From positions 2,137,397 through 2,154,466 of the forward strand of contig CP070830.1 of the NCBI GenBank assembly GCA_020344865.1: DNA of 17,070 bases, given 5' to 3'. The notes beneath the pieces are model-generated. The model was not told where the DNA came from. It made no database searches and worked only from the letters and a program-made list of their open reading frames with translations. Position 1 is the first letter of the stretch. Every line of letters starts with the position of its first letter. Shown piece after piece: positions 8,871-15,443 of the stretch. Source of the stretch: Planctomycetota bacterium. GTDB lineage: Bacteria > Planctomycetota > Phycisphaerae > Sedimentisphaerales > Anaerobacaceae. A program made the translations under genes and the position numbers.

Positions 8871-8952
8871 GGTATCCCTTTTTAAAAGATAAAACAACGA
8901 TTAGATTCTTTTCCATTAGGACGTCCCAACGGCAGGATTGTCTTGACCCGCC

Positions 8953-10392
8953 CTACCGCATGCTTTTGACAAGGCTTCTCAAATCTTTCCTGACGGCCTC
9001 ATCCAGCGGGGTTGGTTGATGCTCAGCCATTAGCTTTTTAATGCGTTCTTTGGCGCGGGCGTTAATGTCTTTTGAGCCGGCTTTTTCCCACTCCTCCCGG
9101 GACAGCCGGTTTAGAATCTTCGGCTCGTAATAGTCGGTCCTGAGGTATTTGAGGGTCGTTTCGTCGGTCATGAAGTTTCCCCCGAAGCCGGTGCGTTTGA
9201 TTGCATCTGCGCAGAGCCTGTCGTCGTCAGCAGGTATCCCCTCCAGTGCTTTTAAAGTAAACCCGACAAGCTCCTCGTCGATACCAAGCTGGATGGGACA
9301 AAAGGCCATCCCCTCCTGAACATCACCAAAACCGGCGATGCTGGCTGCGCCTGTAAGGGCCGGAAACAGCGTCTGGAAGGTCCTTTCAATGGCTGACTGG
9401 GAATCGGCGATATGCGTGTCCGACCACGGACCGTGCACGTCGACCGGCATGTTGAAGATTTCATTGGCCACTTGGATGCTCCCGGCGGTCATCATGGTCG
9501 ACTCAATCGAAGCGCTGAGCCCCATTCCGGTTCGCCAGTCCATCGTCATGGCAAGGGGGTGCAGGCACATCGGCGCACCGGGATTGGCGGTCTGACAGAT
9601 AACCACACTCGCCAGAAGCTCGGCATGAAGCAGTTGGACCATGCCGGCCAGCGTGAAGGGCCCCGTCGCCCCGGCAATCGGCAAATTCGCCATGTAAAGA
9701 GGAATACCGAACTGGCCGGCAGTTATGAAAACATCGACGGTCAGCTCCGGAAACTTCAAAGGGCTCAACGGTGAATCGAACAGACTGAAAACAGGTCTCT
9801 TGCGAAGGTTCTCCCGGCCACCGGCGATAATCTCACCCATCTTTACCAGAACATCAAGGTTCTCCTTGCTGAAGGTTCGGATATTGACGTGCTTGGAGGT
9901 GTTCTGGAACAGTGTTTCGAGTGTCACGAGGTCTCTGGTTTTTTCGGGCACATCCTGCGGATAAAGCGGCGAGACGACATTTATAAAATCAAGCGCATCC
10001 AGAACATGGTAGAGCTCAGTGATGTCAGATACCAACATATCGCGAAACTCACCCGTGTTTATATCGATAATCTTATCGACCCCACCGCCGTTTCTAAAGA
10101 CAGGAACCGGCATACCGGTCTCCATAACCACATCTCGGGAAGAGTCTCTGGCCCCGAGGACGAACCGGCTCACAGTCGAGCCCATGCACTTATCCACTAG
10201 GTCTGATTTTACTTTGACCACCTGTTTTTCAAAGTCGACCTGGGCTCCGGCGTCTCTGAGCATTTCGAGCGTGCCGCGGTGTTCGACCATAAACCCGTGG
10301 CTTTCCAGAATATCCATCGCATTGGCATGTATCTTTTTGACTTGGTCATCGGAGAAATACCTGATTCGCAGCCTGTTGTTCTTCACATTCAT
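8953..10392 (-). CDS. Trimethylamine methyltransferase (MttB) family protein, non-pyrrolysine
   Basis: At 479 residues the length is normal for the MttB superfamily (COG5598). The N-terminal helix (LRIRYFSDDQVKKIHANAMDILESHGF) and the later TGPFTLAGMVQLLHAELLASVV region are typical. There is no in-frame TAG, so this is the pyrrolysine-free branch, members of which demethylate quaternary amines such as glycine betaine, proline betaine or carnitine and pass the methyl group to a corrinoid protein. It would act in the cytoplasm. No corrinoid partner or tetrahydrofolate methyltransferase is in the window. ATG 10392 is the natural start; the ribosome site is weak, and a short open frame ends one base upstream (TAA-A-ATG), so translation may be coupled. 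A promoter lies at 10481-10509. Which substrate it uses cannot be read from the sequence. Confidence 0.9.
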   Translation of the reverse strand: MNVKNNRLRIRYFSDDQVKKIHANAMDILESHGFMVEHRGTLEMLRDAGAQVDFEKQVVKVKSDLVDKCMGSTVSRFVLGARDSSRDVVMETGMPVPVFRNGGGVDKIIDINTGEFRDMLVSDITELYHVLDALDFINVVSPLYPQDVPEKTRDLVTLETLFQNTSKHVNIRTFSKENLDVLVKMGEIIAGGRENLRKRPVFSLFDSPLSPLKFPELTVDVFITAGQFGIPLYMANLPIAGATGPFTLAGMVQLLHAELLASVVICQTANPGAPMCLHPLAMTMDWRTGMGLSASIESTMMTAGSIQVANEIFNMPVDVHGPWSDTHIADSQSAIERTFQTLFPALTGAASIAGFGDVQEGMAFCPIQLGIDEELVGFTLKALEGIPADDDRLCADAIKRTGFGGNFMTDETTLKYLRTDYYEPKILNRLSREEWEKAGSKDINARAKERIKKLMAEHQPTPLDEAVRKDLRSLVKSMR

Positions 10393-10393
10393 T

Positions 10394-10483
10394 TTACATC
10401 AAACCCATTTTTTCAAGTTCATCTGGAACAAGTGTAGCTCTGGTTTTAAGAAGTTCCAAAGCCAAGCCCGTACACCCAATATG
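10394..10483 (-). other. Short upstream reading frame or gene remnant in the mttB leader
   Basis: Minus-strand codons from 10483 to the TAA at 10394-10396 are open for 29 sense codons and read like the C-terminus of a helical protein (ALELLKTR, then VPDELEKMGLM). The stop is followed by one base and then the mttB ATG, as in translationally coupled genes. There is no ATG early in the frame (TTG 10465 is possible). It may be the tail of a gene deleted upstream, or a leader peptide. Confidence 0.4.
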
Positions 10484-10509
10484 CTACGCCTGAAGCGAAG
10501 CGAAGTCAA
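10481..10509 (-). promoter_or_regulatory. Probable promoter of the mttB-MFS unit
   Basis: On the minus strand TTGACT (10504-10509), a 17-base spacer and TAGCAT (10481-10486) form a sigma-70-type pair, five of six and four of six matches to consensus. Start of transcription would be near 10474, giving a leader of about 80 bases that contains the short upstream frame. Confidence 0.5.
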
Positions 10510-10693
10510 GCGAGATTTGATTGATGCCCCGAAAGACAAATGTAGTGCTTCAGCAAAAATGATACGAATTTAGCTTTGATTTTAGAGACATCTTAGTTCC
10601 CATCTTGTGTTATCGCCTTGAACGACAGCTCGTTAGTAACTGGTTGTGACGACAGTCTTTCCCCGTTTCGTACCTAGTTCAACGTTGCAAAGC

Positions 10694-10706
10694 TGCATCA
10701 GATGCA
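10694..10706. repeat. 13-base perfect palindrome upstream of the tRNA promoter
   Basis: TGCATC-A-GATGCA is a perfect inverted repeat around a central A. A partial copy (CAGATGCA) follows at about 10730. The surrounding stretch 10573-10749 has no gene. The palindrome lies about 45 bases upstream of the tRNA promoter and could bind a dimeric protein; no binding protein is known from the sequence. Confidence 0.4.
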
Positions 10707-10749
10707 TATGGATGGTACACACTTGCACACAGATGCACACAAAAAGTCC

Positions 10750-10778
10750 TTGACAAAAAAAAACTTATGCACTAAATG
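10750..10778 (+). promoter_or_regulatory. Probable promoter of the tRNA locus
   Basis: TTGACA (10750-10755) is followed by an A-rich 17-base spacer and TAAATG (10773-10778), a weak -10. The next genes downstream on the plus strand are the tRNA-like fragment and tRNA-Lys. TATTCT at 10781 is an alternative -10 but at poor spacing. Confidence 0.45.
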
Positions 10779-10810
10779 CTTATTCTTATAAGGGTTCCGT
10801 CAAGGTGCAC

Positions 10811-10860
10811 GGATGAGACTCATAATCCATTCGTCGTAGGTTCGAATCCTCGCGGGCCCA
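10811..10860 (+). pseudogene. Decayed 3' fragment of a tRNA-Met-like gene
   Basis: The stretch contains a Met-type anticodon loop CTCATAA (10819-10825), a TTCGAAT T-loop and a 3' end CGGGCCCA like that of a tRNA-Met with a GGGCCCG acceptor. The 5' half is missing: no GGGCCCG lies at the required distance, the anticodon stem does not pair, and the T-stem has mismatches. It cannot fold as a working tRNA, so I treat it as a remnant. It shares the 13 bases AGGTTCGAATCCT with the tRNA-Lys just downstream. Confidence 0.6.
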
Positions 10861-10878
10861 GCGCACTTTTCGGTACAA

Positions 10879-10951
10879 GGGCGATTAGCTCAGCCGGTAG
10901 AGCAGCTGACTCTTAATCAGCCGGTCGCAGGTTCGAATCCTGCATCGCCCA
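10879..10951 (+). tRNA. tRNA-Lys (anticodon CTT)
   Basis: This 73-base cloverleaf has GGGCGAT pairing perfectly with ATCGCCC in the acceptor, D-arm TTAGCTCAGCCGGTAGAGC, anticodon stem CTGA/TCAG with loop CTCTTAA, and T-arm GCAGG-TTCGAAT-CCTGC, then discriminator A. CCA is not encoded. It is intact and serves as the attachment site of the neighbouring integrase element, whose integrase gene runs antisense through it. Confidence 0.97.
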
Positions 10952-12297
10952 TTCAATTCTTGGCTGTTGACAACCGGTGACATCGGGTCTGTATCTGTTG
11001 GTATGTCCGTCATTTGTAAGGACTTAGCCCCCCTACCGTTTTGCTCGGAAGTGGTTAACTCCCCCGCTTGCTGATGGTCTATTGAAGACACTGGTTTACA
11101 ATCAAAGTAAGATTTTTTTGTAAGTTTTTTGTAAGCGCCGACTGGCTGGCCGTCTGTTCCCGTCAATTTCTGGCTTGCTTTGCTTGGCTGAGATAGGTCC
11201 GGTAGGTGCTCTACTGCTTCAGATTCTTGGCCTCGTAGCGTATGAGTATAGAGCGACATGGTAAGGTTTATATCACTATGCCTCATAATTGACTGAGCGA
11301 CTTTCGGGTGTACTCCACTGGCTGCCAGCAAGCTACCTGTTGAATGCCTGAGCGAATGAAAATCTGCATAGCGTCCAGAATCGTCAACGTAAGGGATGCC
11401 AGCGTCAGCCAAGTCAGACCTCAGCATCTTTGCTGTTTTTTCTGGCATATTGAAAACCCTGGCATTCGGCATCTTACCGCTTAAAAACCCTCTTAGCTCA
11501 CCTAACGTGCTTGGTCGCAATGGTAGCCGGTCTTGGCGTCTGTGCTTGCTGTAGGCCGCCTCGATAGTTACAGCGCAGTTACCAAAGTCAAATGAGGATA
11601 CAGTCAGGCTTCTCAATTCTGACGCCCTGAGTCCTGTTTCAACTGCAATGCGGTGAAGCATAGCTCGCTGCTCGCCAGACATCCCAAAACGCTCTGGAAC
11701 GGCTTCTGTGGCCTCTAATAGCCTTCGTATCTCATCCGGCTCCAAAGCCCTGCGCTTCCTTCGCTGTTTTGTCACCGTCTCGCATTTCAAGTGCTCTAAT
11801 GGCGAATCATTAGCTCGTTGGTCCTGCACCATCCATCTGCAAAACTGTTTTCCAGCTTTCAGATAGAAGTTGAACGTCCGCTGTGATATATCACTGTTGT
11901 TTTTCAGGTTCTGTAAATAATTCAAAAACCTGCTTGCGGAAATGTCGGTCCACTTGTAAAACTTGCAGGCCGTAAATACTTTTTTGACCGCGTTCTCAGT
12001 TTGCCGTGCGTGTTTGGTGGTATCACCCAAAGACCTGCGAAAGTCCGCAATGTGCTCTGATAGCGGCCTGAGCCGGTGCTTTTTATATTTGTCAATAATC
12101 CCGGCCTGTGCTTGGTCTGCTTCCCGCTCCAGCTTGGCTGCCAACTGAACCGTCAGGGCCTTGTCCTTAAAGCCCTTCACCCGTTTCCTCGTTCCCTCGG
12201 CGGTCTTGTAGTCGATATACCAGCACTGACTCTTCTTTTTGACCATTTTGCCCGTAGGGTCTCTGCTTGTGTACTGCTGTTTGAATATGCTCGCCAT
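10885..12297 (-). CDS. Tyrosine recombinase / integrase running into tRNA-Lys
   Basis: This 470-residue site-specific recombinase has a DNA-binding SAM-like arm domain (about 75-170) and a catalytic domain with the full set of active residues: R224 (TGLRASEL), K251 (YSKHRR), H314 and R317 (FHSLRHS), H340 (IMRHSD) and nucleophile Y350 (LYTHT). An N-terminal region (about 15-45) resembles the arm-binding part of phage-type integrases. Start ATG 12297 has AAGGTGG six bases upstream. The tail after about residue 360 is long and polar; the last 21 codons are antisense to tRNA-Lys, a familiar outcome when an element inserts into a tRNA 3' end and the gene reads across the junction. The gene points at the tRNA, so the element lies to the right. 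It is co-oriented with the regulator and primase genes, and probably shares their transcript. Confidence 0.95.
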   Translation of the reverse strand: MASIFKQQYTSRDPTGKMVKKKSQCWYIDYKTAEGTRKRVKGFKDKALTVQLAAKLEREADQAQAGIIDKYKKHRLRPLSEHIADFRRSLGDTTKHARQTENAVKKVFTACKFYKWTDISASRFLNYLQNLKNNSDISQRTFNFYLKAGKQFCRWMVQDQRANDSPLEHLKCETVTKQRRKRRALEPDEIRRLLEATEAVPERFGMSGEQRAMLHRIAVETGLRASELRSLTVSSFDFGNCAVTIEAAYSKHRRQDRLPLRPSTLGELRGFLSGKMPNARVFNMPEKTAKMLRSDLADAGIPYVDDSGRYADFHSLRHSTGSLLAASGVHPKVAQSIMRHSDINLTMSLYTHTLRGQESEAVEHLPDLSQPSKASQKLTGTDGQPVGAYKKLTKKSYFDCKPVSSIDHQQAGELTTSEQNGRGAKSLQMTDIPTDTDPMSPVVNSQELNGRCRIRTCDRLIKSQLLYRLS

Positions 12298-12362
12298 AAT
12301 AAACCACCTTACCTTTCTTGACCTTTCTGGCCACTTTTGCTAAAATACTAAAAACCTCATTC

Positions 12363-12405
12363 GACCCCTGCTTCACTCCAAAATCCTGCTGCAGGGGTCT
12401 TTTTA
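12363..12405. promoter_or_regulatory. Stable hairpin between the XRE regulator and integrase genes
   Basis: GACCCCTGC (12363-12371) and GCAGGGGTC (12391-12399) form a perfect nine-base-pair stem around a 19-base loop. On the plus strand it is followed by TTTTTAT, as in an intrinsic terminator, which would stop antisense transcripts coming from the integrase side. On the minus strand no U-run follows, so there it would be a structure in the regulator-integrase intercistronic RNA. Confidence 0.55.
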
Positions 12406-12408
12406 TAA

Positions 12409-12621
12409 TCATTTGCCCTTTCTCCTTGTCCTTTTTGCTACCAGCTCAAGACCCAGTACCTTTGCCAGCTTCGATGCCGCCGGTAAAGTCAAAGACCTTT
12501 TGCCATTGACAAAATAACTCAACTGGGCCTCAGACAGCCCAGACCTCTTTGCTATCTCATAACGGCTCATGGCTGAGCTAACCAACGCCCTTTTCAACTG
12601 TTTCTCCATATCCTTGCTCAT
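12409..12621 (-). CDS. Small XRE-family (Cro/CI-like) helix-turn-helix regulator
   Basis: This 70-residue protein is essentially one HTH domain: SRYEIAKRSGLSEAQLSYFVNG is the classic helix 2 to helix 3 unit (about residues 19-40), followed by LTLPAASKLAKVLGLEL and a basic tail (AKRTRRKGK). It would bind DNA as a dimer and probably sets integrase and primase expression. Start ATG 12621 lies only seven bases after a perfect TATAAT, so the mRNA would be leaderless or nearly so; the next Met (12609) has AAGGA only one base upstream, too close. It is followed by the hairpin and integrase and preceded by the primase. Its partner or inducer is unknown. Confidence 0.88.
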   Translation of the reverse strand: MSKDMEKQLKRALVSSAMSRYEIAKRSGLSEAQLSYFVNGKRSLTLPAASKLAKVLGLELVAKRTRRKGK

Positions 12622-12628
12622 AGTGCCA

Positions 12629-12656
12629 ATTATACCTTCGGCAAAATGCTTGTCAA
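12629..12656 (-). promoter_or_regulatory. Consensus promoter of the XRE gene with operator-like palindrome
   Basis: The minus strand has TTGACA (12651-12656), a 16-base spacer and TATAAT (12629-12634). Around the -35 lies CTTG-A-CAAG (12649-12657), a perfect nine-base inverted repeat that could be the regulator's own operator. The start point would fall at or next to the ATG at 12621, as in lambda cI transcripts from PRM. Confidence 0.75.
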
Positions 12657-12687
12657 GTGTTAAGTATAAGTTTTTTTAAAATTTTTT

Positions 12688-13860
12688 TCAGTTAGCAATA
12701 TAGCGGTATCTGGTAGCCTTTGTTGCTGTATGCTTCTCAACAGGGTCCAGTTTTCCGTCCTCAACAAACGTCTCCAACAGCTTATATGCTTTTCTGTGCG
12801 ATAGCCCAACAAACCCCCCTGCCGTGCGAGAGGCCAGGAAGAACGGCCGGTCGCCCACACCTTGCTGAAGCTCGTAGCACAGTTTCAATAAGCACCGTGC
12901 TTCTTCCGTGTCATATTCTTCTGCTTCAGGCAAAATTGTTTTGCCTTCCAGTACTCTCTTTATCGCTTGACTTAACATAACATCTCCTTTCGGCCATTTA
13001 ACTCGTTTCCAAGCGTGAACAAAATCCGCCCAAGTGTCGCTGAACGGCTTCGTTCCAATCACACCGTACGCCCTTCTATGCCATTCTCTTACAATAGGCT
13101 CAAGTTTCTTTGCTCGCAAGTCCCTTAAATCCGGTATGGCCTTCAGCCACTGACAAAGCGGGAAAACAGCATCGTTTCGCTGTCCTTTCTTTTTCGGTAA
13201 AGTGCCTTCGATACCTTTCTCAACCTCGTTTTTCGTCTCATCATCCAGATAATGTAACTCACCACAAAAACAACTATGGCTTCTACGTCTTTCAGAGTCA
13301 TGAGTGTCTTCAGAGTCTTCCGTCTCTTCAGGGTCTTCTGTAACCTTCTCTAATCCCCATGCGAGAGGGTCAAGCTCTGGTAGTTTGCCCTCCGGCAGCG
13401 GGGTCAGCCACTCGTATTTAGAGCCATTCGGGTGTGTCGAAGGTGGTAGTACAGCATACTTCCTTTCTGATATAAGGTCTATTTTGCCAAACTTCCTGCT
13501 CTTGTTCAGTTTCGAGCGAAAGAAAACGTGCATACCCCTTGGTGTTCTTACTTTGGGTAGTCTTTCCGCATAATGAGGGTAGCAGCCCTTCCACACTTCA
13601 TAGAGATCCATCGAGTCAAAGTCCAGAATTGTAACACCACCGGAAACCTTGCCCCCTACCACCGCAAGGTTCTTGTACTTTCCGTTTGCAAACCACTTTT
13701 TCAGGTCGGACACATCTGGTCGAGTTATCTGATACTTCTCCCACTTGAATCCCCTTGGAGGCTTTTTGTCAAAACCGATAGGGATAACGCACCAGCCCCG
13801 GCTGTAATACTCCAAGGCCCATTCCAAAAGCGTCTTTATGTGGTCTGGTTTTTCATTCAT
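12688..13860 (-). CDS. Prim-pol-type DNA primase/polymerase of the element
   Basis: This 390-residue protein has an N-terminal bifunctional primase/polymerase domain (about 10-155): WCVIPIGFDKKPP, the catalytic pair D80-F-D82 in TILDFDS, H111 in TPRGMHVFF, and LPPSTHPNGSKYEW. A strongly acidic linker (about 185-200) follows, then a region with several Trp residues and a C-terminal winged-helix-like segment (SHRKAYKLLETFVEDGKL). It would start DNA replication of the element. No helicase domain is fused and none is encoded nearby, so it probably relies on host helicase, unlike prim-pol proteins fused to D5 or RepA-type helicases. ATG 13860 is preferred; an in-frame GTG at 13878 is the alternative, and neither has a strong ribosome site. 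It is 66 bases upstream of the XRE start on the same strand, with the XRE promoter in the gap. Confidence 0.82.
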   Translation of the reverse strand: MNEKPDHIKTLLEWALEYYSRGWCVIPIGFDKKPPRGFKWEKYQITRPDVSDLKKWFANGKYKNLAVVGGKVSGGVTILDFDSMDLYEVWKGCYPHYAERLPKVRTPRGMHVFFRSKLNKSRKFGKIDLISERKYAVLPPSTHPNGSKYEWLTPLPEGKLPELDPLAWGLEKVTEDPEETEDSEDTHDSERRRSHSCFCGELHYLDDETKNEVEKGIEGTLPKKKGQRNDAVFPLCQWLKAIPDLRDLRAKKLEPIVREWHRRAYGVIGTKPFSDTWADFVHAWKRVKWPKGDVMLSQAIKRVLEGKTILPEAEEYDTEEARCLLKLCYELQQGVGDRPFFLASRTAGGFVGLSHRKAYKLLETFVEDGKLDPVEKHTATKATRYRYIAN

Positions 13861-13887
13861 TCTTTCTATCACCAGCACAACAGTTAA

Positions 13888-14180
13888 GTTGCCGTTTTCG
13901 ACACTTTCAAGTTAGATGCCTTTCATGCTGAGTTCGTTGAACGAGTCAACAAGCCGCATGGAGATATGATTCCAATGGAAAAAGGGCAATTTACAGAATG
14001 GTGGCATAAATATTACCCAGAACTTCCACCACGTCTGGCCAACGAATGTATATGGCTATATGTGGAAAAAGGGTTTTCTTAAGTGAGCCTGAAAGAGAGT
14101 ACCCCGATTAGGCTGTTGCCTTACTCCCTGGCCTCGGTGCGGTGATGGTGAGAAGGAAATTTACAAAGCAGAACTAAACT
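13888..14180 (+). pseudogene. Coding-like remnant between the primase and umuC
   Basis: On the plus strand a frame open from 13888 to the TAA at 14080-14082 reads like protein (KLDAFHAEFVERVNKPHGD, then EWWHKYYPELPPRLANE and WLYVEKGFS) but has no start until ATG 13966 or 13975; GGAG at 13960-13963 could serve ATG 13975, giving a 35-residue product. I do not recognise the family. The part upstream of the ATGs also reads as coding, which suggests a gene that lost its 5' end. Further right, codons 14145-14177 (MVRRKFTKQN then stop) resemble the first residues of an IS3-type transposase OrfA, cut off by the umuC end. Nothing else is seen here. Confidence 0.4.
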
Positions 14181-15443
14181 TTATGCTACTACCAGCAATT
14201 CATCCCATCTTGTTGTATATCTGTGCGAACGTCTTTTGAAATGAGTTCTCCATGACTGTTCCAGTCCCTCTGCAGCCCAGCGCAGATTACCTTCCGGTAA
14301 TTTAGCCTTAATAGTATCTACGGCTTGCATAAGTCTCTGCGTTTTTCGCCTGTCAATTTCATCGAAAAGCGTAAGCTGCATTTTATTTTGCAGCTCAAGG
14401 CTGCTGAGCAGTACACCGGCTTTCTTAAAACTGCAGCCCTTACGGTACAATTGTTCTACAGCCCTTATCGCGTAAGAAATCAGTTCTGGGGTATAGTTTG
14501 TCGGAGAAGGAAGTTTAATTGTCTCTGAATTGAAGTACCTTTTCTGCTTATCAAAGTAGCTTGTCCTGACAAAGACCGTTAGAACGTTGGCAACGAGATT
14601 TTCCCTCCTCAGTTTTTCACCCGCCCTTACTGCATAAGTAGCGATTGCTTCCTGGAGTTCGTCAATAGATTCTACGGCTTTGCCGAATGAGCGTGAAACA
14701 GTAATTGACTTTTTGGCTGGCGGATTTTCCTCAAGCCTATAGCAGCAAATACCTCTTAATTCATAAACAGTCTTAACTCCTGTAACCCCGAACTTGCTTC
14801 TTATCCATTCGATGTCAACATTTTTTAGAGTAAGAGCGGTCTTTATCCCGGCTCTTTTCAATTTCCGTGCGTTTCTATGACCTACGCCCCATACATCTAC
14901 AACAGCTATTTTATCCAGCAGGTTATCAATGTCAGACAAATCTTTCAGATAAAATACCCCATCTGCTTGCGGTGTTCCCTTGGCAATTCTGTTTGCTATC
15001 TTTGCGAGTGTTTTAGTAGGTGCGATTCCTATAGAAACGGGCATACCCGTCCATTTTTTAACGGTTGCTTGTATTTTACGCCCATAATCTGTCAAATTGT
15101 CTGCACATCCGGCGAGATTCAGGAAAGCTTCGTCGATAGAGTAAATCTCCATTGCCGGCGTAGAAGTTGATAAGGTCCGCATCACACGATGGGACATATC
15201 TGCATAGAGGGCATAATTTGAAGAAAATACTTCAACATCATTTTTTTCTATAATACCTTTGACCTTAAAGGCAGGCACTCCCATCCCAATCCCAAGTGCT
15301 TTTGCCTCGTTAGACCTTGCGACGACACAACCATCGTTATTGGATAATACAACTACTGCCCTGCCTTCTAATCTGGGATTAAATACCCTCTCGCACGAGG
15401 CATAGAAATTATTACAATCGACAAGTGCAAATATCTCTTTCAT
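14181..15443 (-). CDS. umuC: Translesion DNA polymerase V catalytic subunit
   Basis: This 420-residue Y-family polymerase starts FALVDCNNFYASCERVF with D9, and has D104-E105 in YSIDEAF; with E. coli UmuC (D6, D101, E102) as guide these are the metal ligands. The helix-hairpin-helix region VWGVGHRNARKLKRAGI and the little-finger domain follow, ending at TTRWDELLVVA, the usual UmuC tail. It copies past DNA lesions at the cost of mutation, together with processed UmuD. ATG 15443 overlaps the umuD stop by four bases (ATGA), so the two are translationally coupled. An in-frame start at 15476 would lie inside umuD and is unlikely. Full length, no disruption. Its base composition looks more AT-rich than the left half of the window, consistent with a mobile cassette. 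Confidence 0.96.
   Translation of the reverse strand: MKEIFALVDCNNFYASCERVFNPRLEGRAVVVLSNNDGCVVARSNEAKALGIGMGVPAFKVKGIIEKNDVEVFSSNYALYADMSHRVMRTLSTSTPAMEIYSIDEAFLNLAGCADNLTDYGRKIQATVKKWTGMPVSIGIAPTKTLAKIANRIAKGTPQADGVFYLKDLSDIDNLLDKIAVVDVWGVGHRNARKLKRAGIKTALTLKNVDIEWIRSKFGVTGVKTVYELRGICCYRLEENPPAKKSITVSRSFGKAVESIDELQEAIATYAVRAGEKLRRENLVANVLTVFVRTSYFDKQKRYFNSETIKLPSPTNYTPELISYAIRAVEQLYRKGCSFKKAGVLLSSLELQNKMQLTLFDEIDRRKTQRLMQAVDTIKAKLPEGNLRWAAEGLEQSWRTHFKRRSHRYTTRWDELLVVA

Larger units (their letters stand above)
10930..13887. mobile_element. Small integrated element at tRNA-Lys (int - XRE regulator - prim-pol)
   Basis: An integrase reading antisense into the 3' half of a tRNA marks one end, within the T-arm region of tRNA-Lys. 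The integrase, a small XRE regulator and a prim-pol primase lie in one direction, like a stripped satellite or island. No second copy of the tRNA 3' end was found to the right in this window, so the right end is a guess placed where the primase gene begins; the element could extend past the umuDC genes. No structural, packaging or conjugation genes are visible. Confidence 0.5.

Noticed and set aside
8953..10392. A pyrrolysine codon in the MttB-family gene
   Set aside because: The frame is open for its whole length without an internal TAG, so it is the non-pyrrolysine type.
12167..12412. An 81-codon minus-strand frame starting with an ATGA overlap at the XRE stop
   Set aside because: It runs for more than 40 codons out of frame inside the integrase start, where the integrase frame has the strong ribosome site and clear family sequence; the ATG also sits beside the hairpin stem. 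Probably a shadow.
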